Shown here: piece by piece, positions 24,782-32,052 of the stretch
How positions within the stretch are numbered: position 1 is the first letter of the stretch
Layout: each line of letters begins with the position of its first letter
Assembly: GCA_030148065.1 (NCBI GenBank)
Contig: JASBUC010000043.1
Location: 1-39,888 of the forward strand
Reading direction: 5' to 3'
DNA length: 39,888 bases
From: Legionellaceae bacterium
Lineage (GTDB): Bacteria; Pseudomonadota; Gammaproteobacteria; Legionellales; Legionellaceae
Position numbers and translations under genes: made by a program
Notes under the pieces: model-generated
What the model was told of the DNA's origin: nothing
What the model saw: only the letters and a program-made list of their open reading frames with translations
Databases searched by the model: none

Positions 24782-24790
24782 TGCTATAGT
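24782..24790 (+). promoter_or_regulatory. Extended -10 promoter for the cysteine-rich secreted protein
   Basis: TGCTATAGT matches an extended -10 (TGn plus TATAGT). No good -35 is seen. A start near 24797 would give a leader of about 29 bases to the ATG at 24826. Confidence 0.35.
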
Positions 24791-24825
24791 CAGTAAATAA
24801 AGTGTCCGTTTACAATGAGGTAATA

Positions 24826-25152
24826 ATGAGGCTAACATGCTGGTTTTTTGGGCTTATTTTCACAATGATCGCCGTTAGTGCCCAAGCTGAAACGTACCCC
24901 CAAAACGAACGACACTATTGTGATACTTCTGCTGGTCGCTCCATTCTAAATAATGGAAGCTTCTCACAAAGCTACTGCCGATATACAGCGGTTATGCTAC
25001 TCCAAGACTCAAGAGCATGTTGTACTTGGGCAGGCGGCGTCCTCAAAGAAGTAGAAGGCCAGGTCATTTGCCGAAATGGCACTATCTCACCCATTTGCTC
25101 AATTCAAGGGATCCAAAAATACAAATCAAACCCCTTGAACCGAGTTCATTAG
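24826..25152 (+). CDS. Small cysteine-rich secreted protein
   Basis: A 108-residue protein with a signal peptide (cleavage likely after SAQA, residue 21) and six cysteines in the mature part (C32, C51, C65, C66, C82, C91), enough for three disulfides in the periplasm. The motif around ACCTWAGGV and the spaced CRNG/ICSI suggest a compact, disulfide-stabilised domain. I have a vague sense of similar hypothetical proteins in Legionella-type genomes but cannot name a family. A GTG at 24802 opens the frame; the ATG at 24826 is chosen because ATGAGGTAATA just before it supplies GAGG. It ends convergent with, and overlapping by four bases, the glycerophosphodiesterase gene. Confidence 0.7.
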   Translation: MRLTCWFFGLIFTMIAVSAQAETYPQNERHYCDTSAGRSILNNGSFSQSYCRYTAVMLLQDSRACCTWAGGVLKEVEGQVICRNGTISPICSIQGIQKYKSNPLNRVH

Positions 25153-25901
25153 TGCTTATTAAACCAGCTAGATTTTTGAGAAAGTAACTCAGGATAATCA
25201 CTAAATATGGCGTCAACCCCTAATGAAAATAGCTGGTTTGCTCGTCGCTTACCGTTAACTGTATACGCAAGCAACAGAACGCCTTTTTGCTTAATCTCTG
25301 CCACTCGCTCTGCTGTCAAACATTTTTGATTGAAATGCACACTTTTACAACCTAAGCTCTCAACTGTTTCGTACCAATCCTCTTCCCATTTATCTAACAA
25401 GAATCCTCTTGGCACGTCTGGGGAAATGCTCTGAGCTAAAGACAAACTTTTTTTATCAAAAGAGGAGAGTAAAGGCATGGTCCTTTCTAAAGGCCATACC
25501 TGCATGATAGTGGATAGAACTTGACTAACTAACTCTTCTTGATTCTTTTTAAAGGGCTTTAATTCAACATTGACCATCATATTATGTTGACTAAGAAAAG
25601 ATAAAGCCTGCTCTAAGGTCATTAATCGCTCACCTTTAAATTTTCTAGAAAAAGTGCGGCCAATGTCCAATTGCTCAAGCTCTTGCCATGAGTTTTCAGA
25701 TAAAAGCCCTTTGCCATTACTAATTCTTCTTAATGATTCATCATGAAATAGAACTGGCGTGCCACAGGAACTGAGCATCACGTCACACTCAACAAACAAA
25801 CAGCCCTTTGCCAGGCTATTCTTAAAAGCAGACAGGCTATTTTCAGGTGCCTCAGCCATGCCTCCTCGGTGTGAAATAATTTTTGGAAACTCTAAAGGCA
25901 T
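25149..25901 (-). CDS. Glycerophosphodiester phosphodiesterase
   Basis: This enzyme hydrolyses glycerophosphodiesters such as glycerophosphocholine to glycerol-3-phosphate and an alcohol. The 250-residue protein has the GDPD TIM-barrel signature: HRG in IISHRGGMAEAPENSLSAF, the metal ligand region VECDVMLSSCGTPVLFHDESL, and VNVELKP. It has no signal peptide, so it is cytoplasmic and resembles UgpQ rather than periplasmic GlpQ. Its ATG overlaps the stop of the SIMPL-like gene (TGATG), which suggests coupled translation. The 3' end overlaps the convergent cysteine-rich protein gene by four bases. Confidence 0.93.
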   Translation of the reverse strand: MPLEFPKIISHRGGMAEAPENSLSAFKNSLAKGCLFVECDVMLSSCGTPVLFHDESLRRISNGKGLLSENSWQELEQLDIGRTFSRKFKGERLMTLEQALSFLSQHNMMVNVELKPFKKNQEELVSQVLSTIMQVWPLERTMPLLSSFDKKSLSLAQSISPDVPRGFLLDKWEEDWYETVESLGCKSVHFNQKCLTAERVAEIKQKGVLLLAYTVNGKRRANQLFSLGVDAIFSDYPELLSQKSSWFNKH

Positions 25902-26620
25902 CAGGGTTTCTCGACTCTATTTGAGGCAAGGGTTACAAAAGCATTCATCTTCAACTCATTACTAACACGAACACTGCTGGCAGTATTTGCTTCGGCCATC
26001 ATCATTATTGAAGCAGGGTTTCTTGCATAACTTTTCATTTGTGGCATCGGCGCTGGTAATTCACCGGTGCTAAAGAGTACTTTACTTATTGTGTAATGCT
26101 GCTCCTTAAAGGCACTGTTTAACAATGAAATCTCACTTTGTATTTTTTGATAGAGTTTTTGCCGCAAGGCTTCTTTAGCCTTTTGCTCTTCGGCAAAACT
26201 TGGGCTAAAAGCAATGCCTTGTATTTTATAAGTCATTCCTGGTGTGCTTGCAGATTTTGCTTTCTGATTGAGCGCTGAGAGTTCACTTGACTCAACTCTT
26301 GCTTCAGCAAGCACAGTTAGTTTTTCTAAGCCGGAACTGTCTTGAGAACGATAAAATTTGGTAATGTGCCAATCACCACTGGCAATTTTTGCAAGTTGAC
26401 TCACGATCTTTCCACGAGCTTTAGAGAGAGCCTCAGCACTTAGCACGGCATTAACGTTTACCGTTACTTTTGCATTACTTGTTTCTACCCATTGCTTCTC
26501 TGCAAGTGAGAAACTTACTTTATCTAATTTAGGTCCTTCTGGCAAAGAATCAGCAAACAACGAGCTGGAGGCACTAAGGCATAGAACTCCCATTAAGGCA
26601 ATTGTAAGTCGTGCTTTCAT
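25901..26620 (-). CDS. SIMPL-domain (DUF541-like) periplasmic protein
   Basis: A 239-residue exported protein with a signal peptide (residues 1-24, ending SLFA). The mature part fits the DUF541/SIMPL pattern of YggE-like periplasmic proteins: an early AKVTVNVNAVLSAEALSKARGKIVSQL helix, an alternating strand region, a long helix around residues 140-165 (AEEQKAKEALRQKLYQKI, where a residue pair is typical of SIMPL), and a C-terminal strand with an LKMNAFVTLAS ending. Function is not established; some relatives counter oxidative stress. The match is moderate. ATG at 26620 is chosen over a GTG-like start 12 bases upstream because GGGAG is placed six bases before it. The gene is coupled to the glycerophosphodiesterase. 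Confidence 0.6.
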   Translation of the reverse strand: MKARLTIALMGVLCLSASSSLFADSLPEGPKLDKVSFSLAEKQWVETSNAKVTVNVNAVLSAEALSKARGKIVSQLAKIASGDWHITKFYRSQDSSGLEKLTVLAEARVESSELSALNQKAKSASTPGMTYKIQGIAFSPSFAEEQKAKEALRQKLYQKIQSEISLLNSAFKEQHYTISKVLFSTGELPAPMPQMKSYARNPASIMMMAEANTASSVRVSNELKMNAFVTLASNRVEKP

Positions 26621-26663
26621 CGGATCTCCCAATAAATAAATATAAAAAATACAAGTGACTGTA

Positions 26664-26691
26664 TATCTAGAGCTACAATCAACCAGTCCAA
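26664..26691 (-). promoter_or_regulatory. Predicted promoter for the SIMPL-GDPD operon
   Basis: On the minus strand TTGGAC (26691-26686), 16 bases, TAGATA (26669-26664), about 40 bases before the ATG at 26620. Both boxes are partial matches. Confidence 0.3.
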
Positions 26692-26773
26692 TACAGTAAG
26701 AATAACTCAGTAAAAGATTTGCGTCATCTGAATCCTCTTGTTAAGCTCCAACAAAATTTTTATGGAGAACGCA

Positions 26774-27850
26774 ATGTCAATTTTAGAGTTGGACGATACT
26801 GCTGCACATATTAACATCAATGAAGACAATTTCATCGATTATGCAAAAGACAAGGGATTTGGCGACATTCATTTCAAAGTTGATCCAAAATCAGGCATGG
26901 TTTCAATCATATCAATTCATTCTACTAAGTTTGGCCCTGCCTTAGGAGGCTGTCGCTTAAAAGAATACAGCTCTCCTTTTGCTGCCCTTTATGATGGCAT
27001 GAGACTGGCCCGAGGCATGAGCTTTAAGTCTGCTCTAGTTGGCCTACCTCTTGGTGGTGGTAAAGCCGTGATCATCAAACCAAATGACCAATTTGACCGT
27101 CAACGCTATTTTGAAGCCTTTGGAGAATTTGTCGAATCCTTAGCGGGTCGTTATGTTACCGCCGTTGACTCTGGCACCTCCCTAGATGACATGGACATTG
27201 TTTATTCAAAAACCAACTATGTTGCCAGTCTTGCAAAAGAAAATGGAGAGCCCTCTGGTTTTACCGCAGAAGGTGTCTTTTTAGGCATTAAAGCAGCCGT
27301 TCAATTCAAATTAAATAGAGACACACTCGATGGCCTTCATATTGCCATACAAGGCATCGGAAAAGTTGGCTATGATCTTGCAAGACGACTTCACCAGCAT
27401 GGGGTTAAGTTAACCGTCTCAGACATTAACCATGAAAGCCTGATGCTGGCTAAGAAAGAGTTTAACGCAGACATTGTCGACCCCAAGGAAATCCATAAAG
27501 TGCCTTGTGACGTCTTTGCTCCTTGTGCTCTAGGAGCAGCCATTAATGACACCACCATCAAAGAGCTTAATACCAAAATCATTGCTGGCAGCGCCAACAA
27601 TCAGCTCGCAAGAGCTCATCATGGTGAAGTAATCCACAAAAAAGGGGTTTTGTTTGCACCAGACTATGTTATTAACGCTGGCGGCCTGATCCATGCTTCA
27701 AGTTGCTATAACAAAACACCTGAAAACGTCGCTCATAAGCAGATTGAAAACATTTATCATTCTCTACTAACCATTTTTGAGCGATCTCAATCAGACAATT
27801 TACCTTGTAGTTTGATTGCCGATAGGATTGCCGAAGAAAAATTAGCGTAA
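26774..27850 (+). CDS. Leucine dehydrogenase (Glu/Leu/Phe/Val dehydrogenase family)
   Basis: The enzyme deaminates branched-chain amino acids with NAD+ to the 2-oxo acids, and could also run in the reverse direction. Of the 358 residues, the N-terminal domain has HSTKFGPALGGCRLKEY and the catalytic-lysine segment GMSFKSALVGLPLGGGKAVI; the C-terminal Rossmann domain has IAIQGIGKVGYDLARRL. Length and these motifs fit leucine rather than glutamate dehydrogenase; valine or phenylalanine specificity cannot be excluded. The frame opens at 26738 and a first ATG lies at 26762, but the GGAG inside that codon stretch makes a ribosome-binding site for the ATG at 26774 (MSILELDD), which is chosen. It is a lone gene ending at a GC-rich hairpin. 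Confidence 0.9.
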   Translation: MSILELDDTAAHININEDNFIDYAKDKGFGDIHFKVDPKSGMVSIISIHSTKFGPALGGCRLKEYSSPFAALYDGMRLARGMSFKSALVGLPLGGGKAVIIKPNDQFDRQRYFEAFGEFVESLAGRYVTAVDSGTSLDDMDIVYSKTNYVASLAKENGEPSGFTAEGVFLGIKAAVQFKLNRDTLDGLHIAIQGIGKVGYDLARRLHQHGVKLTVSDINHESLMLAKKEFNADIVDPKEIHKVPCDVFAPCALGAAINDTTIKELNTKIIAGSANNQLARAHHGEVIHKKGVLFAPDYVINAGGLIHASSCYNKTPENVAHKQIENIYHSLLTIFERSQSDNLPCSLIADRIAEEKLA

Positions 27851-27858
27851 GAACTAAG

Positions 27859-27875
27859 CCCCGGCAATGCCGGGG
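27859..27875. terminator. GC-rich hairpin terminator between convergent genes
   Basis: CCCCGGC, loop AAT, GCCGGGG: a perfect 7-bp stem between leucine dehydrogenase (plus) and the histone H1-like gene (minus). T-rich sequence follows on both sides but is short (CTCATTT, and CTTAGTTCTT on the other strand), so it may work in both directions. Confidence 0.6.
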
Positions 27876-27891
27876 ACTCATTTAGTACTGA

Positions 27892-28500
27892 TTAGCTTGC
27901 TTTTTTAGCTTCTTCAGTAACAACTTTTGCAGTCATTACATTCTCGCTTGATGCTTTCTCTAAGTTTTGTACGTCCTGTTTAGCAACCGTCTTTTTAGAC
28001 GCAACTTTTTTAGCCGTTACTTTTTTACCAACTGATTTTTTAACAGCGCTCTTTTTGCTAGTTGTCTTCTTTGCTGCTGCTTTTTTGACCGCTTCTTTTT
28101 TAGCTACTGGCTTTGTGACAACTGTCTTTAGTGGTTTCTCTTCCTTTGTTTCTTTTTTAGCCGTTGTCTTTCGACTCTTAGTTACCTTCTTAGCGACAGT
28201 CTTTGCTTTCTTTTGAGTCTTCTTAGCCCATTCCTTCTCAAATTTTTGAGTCGCAGTGGCAATGGCTTTCTCACGCGCTTCTTGTTCTTTACAGTAATCT
28301 TCTTCACCTTTTAAGACACCCGCTGAAAACGCTTCAGCCCATTTCTCTTTGCTTTCTTCCTTAAGCCAGGCTAATTTTTCTTTACTCGCCGCTTGTTCTT
28401 CTTTAAGCTTTGCTTTCAATTCGTTTATCTTTGTTTTAAGCTTTGCAACATCGGCGCTTAATTTTTCAATTTTTGCCACATGACGAGCCACTTTTGTCAT
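27892..28500 (-). CDS. Histone H1-like lysine/alanine-rich DNA-binding protein
   Basis: A 202-residue protein in two parts. Residues 1-90 form a charged coiled coil (LSADVAKLKTKINELKAKL, then KEEQAASKEKLAWLKEES). Residues 95-175 are extremely basic and repetitive, with Lys-Lys-Ala/Thr/Ser units such as AAAKKTTSKK and VGKKVTAKK, the composition of the C-terminal tail of histone H1 and of bacterial AlgP-, BpH1- and Hq1-like proteins that condense DNA. The last 25 residues return to an acidic, Glu-rich tail. It should bind the nucleoid; whether it regulates genes or compacts DNA cannot be told. A GGAG lies about ten bases before the ATG at 28500. A partial promoter (TTGAAT-16-TACATT, 28570-28543) is seen on the minus strand. 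Confidence 0.78.
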   Translation of the reverse strand: MTKVARHVAKIEKLSADVAKLKTKINELKAKLKEEQAASKEKLAWLKEESKEKWAEAFSAGVLKGEEDYCKEQEAREKAIATATQKFEKEWAKKTQKKAKTVAKKVTKSRKTTAKKETKEEKPLKTVVTKPVAKKEAVKKAAAKKTTSKKSAVKKSVGKKVTAKKVASKKTVAKQDVQNLEKASSENVMTAKVVTEEAKKAS

Positions 28501-28621
28501 AACTTTAGTTCTCCAAATTTTAAGATATTAAAAACCTGGGGTAATGTACTCCTTTCGTATAAATATTCAACCAAAATGTTGTTATCCTTACATCCTATGA
28601 GCGTCTAAGGAGCTTATTCCT

Positions 28622-28648
28622 ATGCATCTTTTTAAGGTTACTAAATGA
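28622..28648 (+). CDS. Eight-codon leader ORF overlapping the O-methyltransferase start
   Basis: ATG at 28622 encodes MHLFKVTK and ends with TGA at 28646, which overlaps the ATG of the next gene (ATGA). AAGGAG (28607-28612) lies nine bases upstream and is a better ribosome-binding site than the one before the methyltransferase. It fits a translation-coupling leader, but such a short ORF can also arise by chance. Confidence 0.35.
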   Translation: MHLFKVTK

Positions 28649-29307
28649 GTCAGCAAACAAAACACTTATCAAACGAGATGACTTCTTTTCTAGAGACTTT
28701 TTCTGTCAGTGAAAGCCCTGTAGAGAAAGAACTTCGAAAGATTACACAAACTCTTTCATTGGGCTCGATGCAAATAACACCCGATGCAGCAAACTACTTA
28801 AAGTTCATCATTCATTCACACCAATTTAAAAATATTCTAGAGATTGGCACCTTCACTGGCTACAGTGCGCTCGCCATGGCACTCGCCATTCCCGACGATG
28901 GTCAGGTGGTTTGCTGTGAAATCAATGACTACTGGACCCAATACTCCGTACCACATTGGCAAAAAGCTAAAGTCCGAGAAAAAATTAGTTTAAACATTGC
29001 CCCTGCCGGTGAAACGCTAGAATCACTCATTGCAGATGATAAGGTGGGATATTTTGATTTAGCCTTTATTGATGCAGATAAAACGAACTATAAACACTAT
29101 TATGAATACTGCCTAAAGCTTGTACGAAAAGGCGGAATAATCATTGTCGATAACATCTTTTGGTACGGAAAAACCTTCGACCCACAAAATGACGAGCGGC
29201 AAACACTGGCCATACGAGAAATTACCTCTTTTATTTATCAAGATTTGCGAGTAAAAAGCTGTATCGTTCCCATTGCTGACGGTATGATGTTGGCATACAT
29301 TTTATAG
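28645..29307 (+). CDS. Class I SAM-dependent O-methyltransferase (caffeoyl-CoA O-methyltransferase-like)
   Basis: A 220-residue enzyme of the small cation-dependent O-methyltransferase family (methyltransf_3). The SAM-binding motif is LEIGTFTGYSALAMALA, followed by the acidic VCCEIN, the metal and catalytic Asp in LAFIDADKTNY, and VDNIFWYG. These enzymes methylate catechol-type hydroxyls; here the neighbours handle homogentisate-type compounds, so a phenolic substrate is plausible but unproven. It starts inside the stop of the 8-codon leader and ends 11 bases before HPPD, so it is likely the first gene of the tyrosine-catabolic transcript. Confidence 0.88.
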   Translation: MSQQTKHLSNEMTSFLETFSVSESPVEKELRKITQTLSLGSMQITPDAANYLKFIIHSHQFKNILEIGTFTGYSALAMALAIPDDGQVVCCEINDYWTQYSVPHWQKAKVREKISLNIAPAGETLESLIADDKVGYFDLAFIDADKTNYKHYYEYCLKLVRKGGIIIVDNIFWYGKTFDPQNDERQTLAIREITSFIYQDLRVKSCIVPIADGMMLAYIL

Positions 29308-29318
29308 GAGTGAGTATT

Positions 29319-30371
29319 ATGGATAAGATGAAAAACCCCGCAGGATTAGATGGTTTTGCTTTTTTAGAATTCTCAAGTCCAGAGCCGCAGGTTCTAGTAG
29401 ATCAGTTTCAAGCGTTAGGTTTTAGTAACATTGGTCAACATAAGCACAAAGACATTGAACTATACCATCAAGGAGACACCTTTTTTCTACTCAATAAAGA
29501 CCCAGAATCTCAAGCCCAAAATCATGCTAAAATGCATGGACCAGGAGCTTGCTCTATGGGGTTCTCAGTGAGCTCTCAGCAACAAGCTCTGGAGCATGTG
29601 CTCTCAAAAGGTGCCGAGCAATTTATGCAATCCGATTTACTCATTTCTGATAACACCCCTGCCATTGATGCTATTGGTGGCAGTGTGATTTATTTTGTAG
29701 ACAATATTGAGCGTTTTTTAGATGACAACTTTGACTATTCACTGACAAAATCTACCGATCCTTTACTGGTCGACATTGATCACTTAACGCACAATGTCTT
29801 TAAAGGAAACTTAGATGTTTGGGCTAATTTTTACATAAATTTGTTCAACTTTAATGAAATTCGCTTCTTCGATATTAAAGGCGTGCAAACAGGCCTAATT
29901 AGTCGAGCCATGCAAAGCCCTTGTACCAAAATAAAAATCCCTCTTAATGAAGCAACCGACAACAAATCACAAATCGAAGAATTCTTAAACGAGTACCAAG
30001 GCGAAGGCATACAACACATTGCGCTGACCTCACCAGACATCTATCACACTGTTGAGATTCTAAAACACCGAAACATTGAGTTTCTGGACGTACCAGACAC
30101 CTACTTTGAAATGATTAATGAGCGAATTAACTGGCATAAAGAAGATCTTGCTCGTCTGCAAAAAAATAAAATTTTAATTGATGGGGGAATAAACCCTGAA
30201 GATGGCCTGCTCTTGCAAATTTTTACCCAAAACATGCTCGGCCCTGCTTTTTTTGAAATTATACAAAGAAAAGGTCACCCAGGCTTTGGTGAAGGAAACT
30301 TTCAGGCACTGTTTGAGTCAATTGAACGTGATCAAATACGTCGAGGTGTACTAAGTGAAAAGGTTGATTAA
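29319..30371 (+). CDS. hpd: 4-hydroxyphenylpyruvate dioxygenase (legiolysin-type)
   Basis: HPPD converts 4-hydroxyphenylpyruvate to homogentisate using Fe2+ and O2. The 350-residue protein has both vicinal-oxygen-chelate halves. The three iron ligands are visible: His155 (VDIDHLTHNV), His233 (GIQHIALTS) and Glu313 (FFEIIQRKG), and the C-terminal GFGEGNFQALFESIERDQ gating helix is intact. In Legionella the same enzyme (Lly, legiolysin) yields homogentisate that autoxidises to pyomelanin. A GTG at 29310 opens the frame; the ATG at 29319 is chosen, with AGGAG (29306-29310) eight bases ahead. Fumarylacetoacetase and maleylacetoacetate isomerase follow. Confidence 0.96.
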   Translation: MDKMKNPAGLDGFAFLEFSSPEPQVLVDQFQALGFSNIGQHKHKDIELYHQGDTFFLLNKDPESQAQNHAKMHGPGACSMGFSVSSQQQALEHVLSKGAEQFMQSDLLISDNTPAIDAIGGSVIYFVDNIERFLDDNFDYSLTKSTDPLLVDIDHLTHNVFKGNLDVWANFYINLFNFNEIRFFDIKGVQTGLISRAMQSPCTKIKIPLNEATDNKSQIEEFLNEYQGEGIQHIALTSPDIYHTVEILKHRNIEFLDVPDTYFEMINERINWHKEDLARLQKNKILIDGGINPEDGLLLQIFTQNMLGPAFFEIIQRKGHPGFGEGNFQALFESIERDQIRRGVLSEKVD

Positions 30372-30409
30372 GCCTATTATCTGATTATTCATTAACCTTA
30401 GGATTTCAA

Positions 30410-31393
30410 ATGAAATTAGCTACTTTAAAATCAAATTCACGCGATGGAAAACTGTGTCTTGTTAGTCAAAATCTTGAATTTATCTCACCCGTTGATGAGA
30501 TTGCCCCCACACTGCAATACGCACTAGAAAACTGGTCAAGTTTAAAAGACAGGCTTCAGGCTCACTACCAACAATTAAACGCCCACCAATTAGACAACCT
30601 AAGTCCTTTTGATAGCACGCTCCTAGAGTCTCCTCTACCTCGTGCTTACCAATGGGCTGATGGCAGTGCTTATGTAAATCACGTAGAGCTGGTGCGTAAA
30701 GCCAGAGGGGCTATAATGCCTGAGAATTTTTGGACCTCTCCTCTAATGTATCAAGGTGGTAGCGATAGTTTTATTGGTCCTAATGATCCCATTTTAGTTG
30801 CGGAGGAAGCCTATGGTATTGATTACGAAGCAGAGATTGCCGTAATTACCGATGACGTCCCAATGGGCATTGATGAAGAGTCTGCTCTTTCTCACATTAA
30901 ATTAATCATGCTAGTCAATGACGTCTCTCTCAGAAACCTCATCCCAGAAGAAATTGGCAAAGGCTTTGGTTTTTTCCATTCTAAGCCCGCTAGCAGCTTT
31001 TCACCAACAGCCATTACCCCAGATGAACTTGGTGATGCCTTTAGAGAGGGAAAAGTTCACCTGCCACTTGTTAGTCACATCAATGGTATTGAACAAGGAA
31101 GACCAAACGCAGGTGTAGACATGACCTTTAATTTTGGACGCCTGATTTCTCATGCAGCTAAGACTCGTGATTTAATTGCTGGATCCATTATTGGATCTGG
31201 TACCGTCTCCAACCTCGATAGAACTCTGGGCTCTTCGTGCCTTGCCGAAAAGAGAATGCTAGAGACCATTGAAACAGGCAAGCCTAAGACGCCATTCATG
31301 TCGTTTGGTGATGTGATAAAAATAGAGATGTTTGATAAAGATGGTGCTAATATTTTTGGTAGCATTGAACAGACGATTGAAAAGGCTAGCTAA
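30410..31393 (+). CDS. Fumarylacetoacetate hydrolase family protein
   Basis: Fumarylacetoacetase splits fumarylacetoacetate into fumarate and acetoacetate, the last step of tyrosine breakdown. The 327-residue protein has a short N-terminal domain and the FAH barrel with EAYGIDYEAEIAVITDDVP (metal-binding Glu cluster), MLVNDVSLRNL, and GSIIGSGTVSN. Length and the short N-terminus fit the bacterial fumarylacetoacetase/hydrolase group rather than the longer animal FAH. It sits between HPPD and the isomerase in the same operon and its stop overlaps the start of the isomerase by one base (TAATG), supporting the specific role. Confidence 0.88.
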   Translation: MKLATLKSNSRDGKLCLVSQNLEFISPVDEIAPTLQYALENWSSLKDRLQAHYQQLNAHQLDNLSPFDSTLLESPLPRAYQWADGSAYVNHVELVRKARGAIMPENFWTSPLMYQGGSDSFIGPNDPILVAEEAYGIDYEAEIAVITDDVPMGIDEESALSHIKLIMLVNDVSLRNLIPEEIGKGFGFFHSKPASSFSPTAITPDELGDAFREGKVHLPLVSHINGIEQGRPNAGVDMTFNFGRLISHAAKTRDLIAGSIIGSGTVSNLDRTLGSSCLAEKRMLETIETGKPKTPFMSFGDVIKIEMFDKDGANIFGSIEQTIEKAS

Positions 31394-32046
31394 TGAGTCT
31401 TACCCTCTATGATTACTTTCGCTCAACTGCCGCTTATCGAGTGCGCTTAGCTCTTAATATCAAAGGGCTAAGCTATCAACAAAAAGAAGTACACCTGGTA
31501 AAAGATGGCGGAAAACAGCACAGTGCGGCCTATAGAGAGATTAACCCTCAAGCATTGGTGCCAAGCTTTATCGATGACACCTTAAACTTTCCATTAACAC
31601 AATCTTTGGCCATCATTGATTATCTGGAAGAAATCTCCCCCACGCCGTCACTGTTCCCCCGTGACATCGAAGCAAAATATCGAGCAAAGCAACTGGCAAT
31701 GATTATCAGCTGTGACATTCATCCTTTAAACAATCTTCGAGTACTCTCTTATCTCAAAACAAACCACAAATTTGATGATGCTATGATAGAGCGTTGGTAC
31801 CATAACTGGCTAGAAAAAGGCTTTCAGGCAATTGAAGTGCTTTTGCAAAAGAGTGAGCGCTCTAAAACTGTTTGCATTGGCGATGACGTTAGCCTTGCGG
31901 ATCTTTGTCTCATTCCTCAAGTCTATAATGCCAAGCGTTTTAACTTTAATCTTGGCCCTTACCCACTCATAAGAGAGATAAATGACTACTGTCTGAGCCA
32001 GCCCTCATTTATAAAGAGCACACCCGAAAAAACAAGCACAGGTTAA
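31393..32046 (+). CDS. maiA: Maleylacetoacetate isomerase (zeta-class glutathione transferase)
   Basis: The enzyme isomerises maleylacetoacetate to fumarylacetoacetate using glutathione, the step before fumarylacetoacetase. The 217-residue protein has the zeta-class N-terminus YDYFRSTAAYRVRLALNIKGL, in which the catalytic Ser is kept (usual SSxxxxRVR; here S-T-A-A), the INPQALVPSFIDD glutathione-binding loop and the helical C-terminal domain with SLADLCLIPQVYNAKRF. The C-terminal tail is slightly short and ends in a Thr/Lys-rich stretch. It starts in the stop of the fumarylacetoacetase gene. Confidence 0.93.
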   Translation: MSLTLYDYFRSTAAYRVRLALNIKGLSYQQKEVHLVKDGGKQHSAAYREINPQALVPSFIDDTLNFPLTQSLAIIDYLEEISPTPSLFPRDIEAKYRAKQLAMIISCDIHPLNNLRVLSYLKTNHKFDDAMIERWYHNWLEKGFQAIEVLLQKSERSKTVCIGDDVSLADLCLIPQVYNAKRFNFNLGPYPLIREINDYCLSQPSFIKSTPEKTSTG

Positions 32047-32052
32047 TGACAA

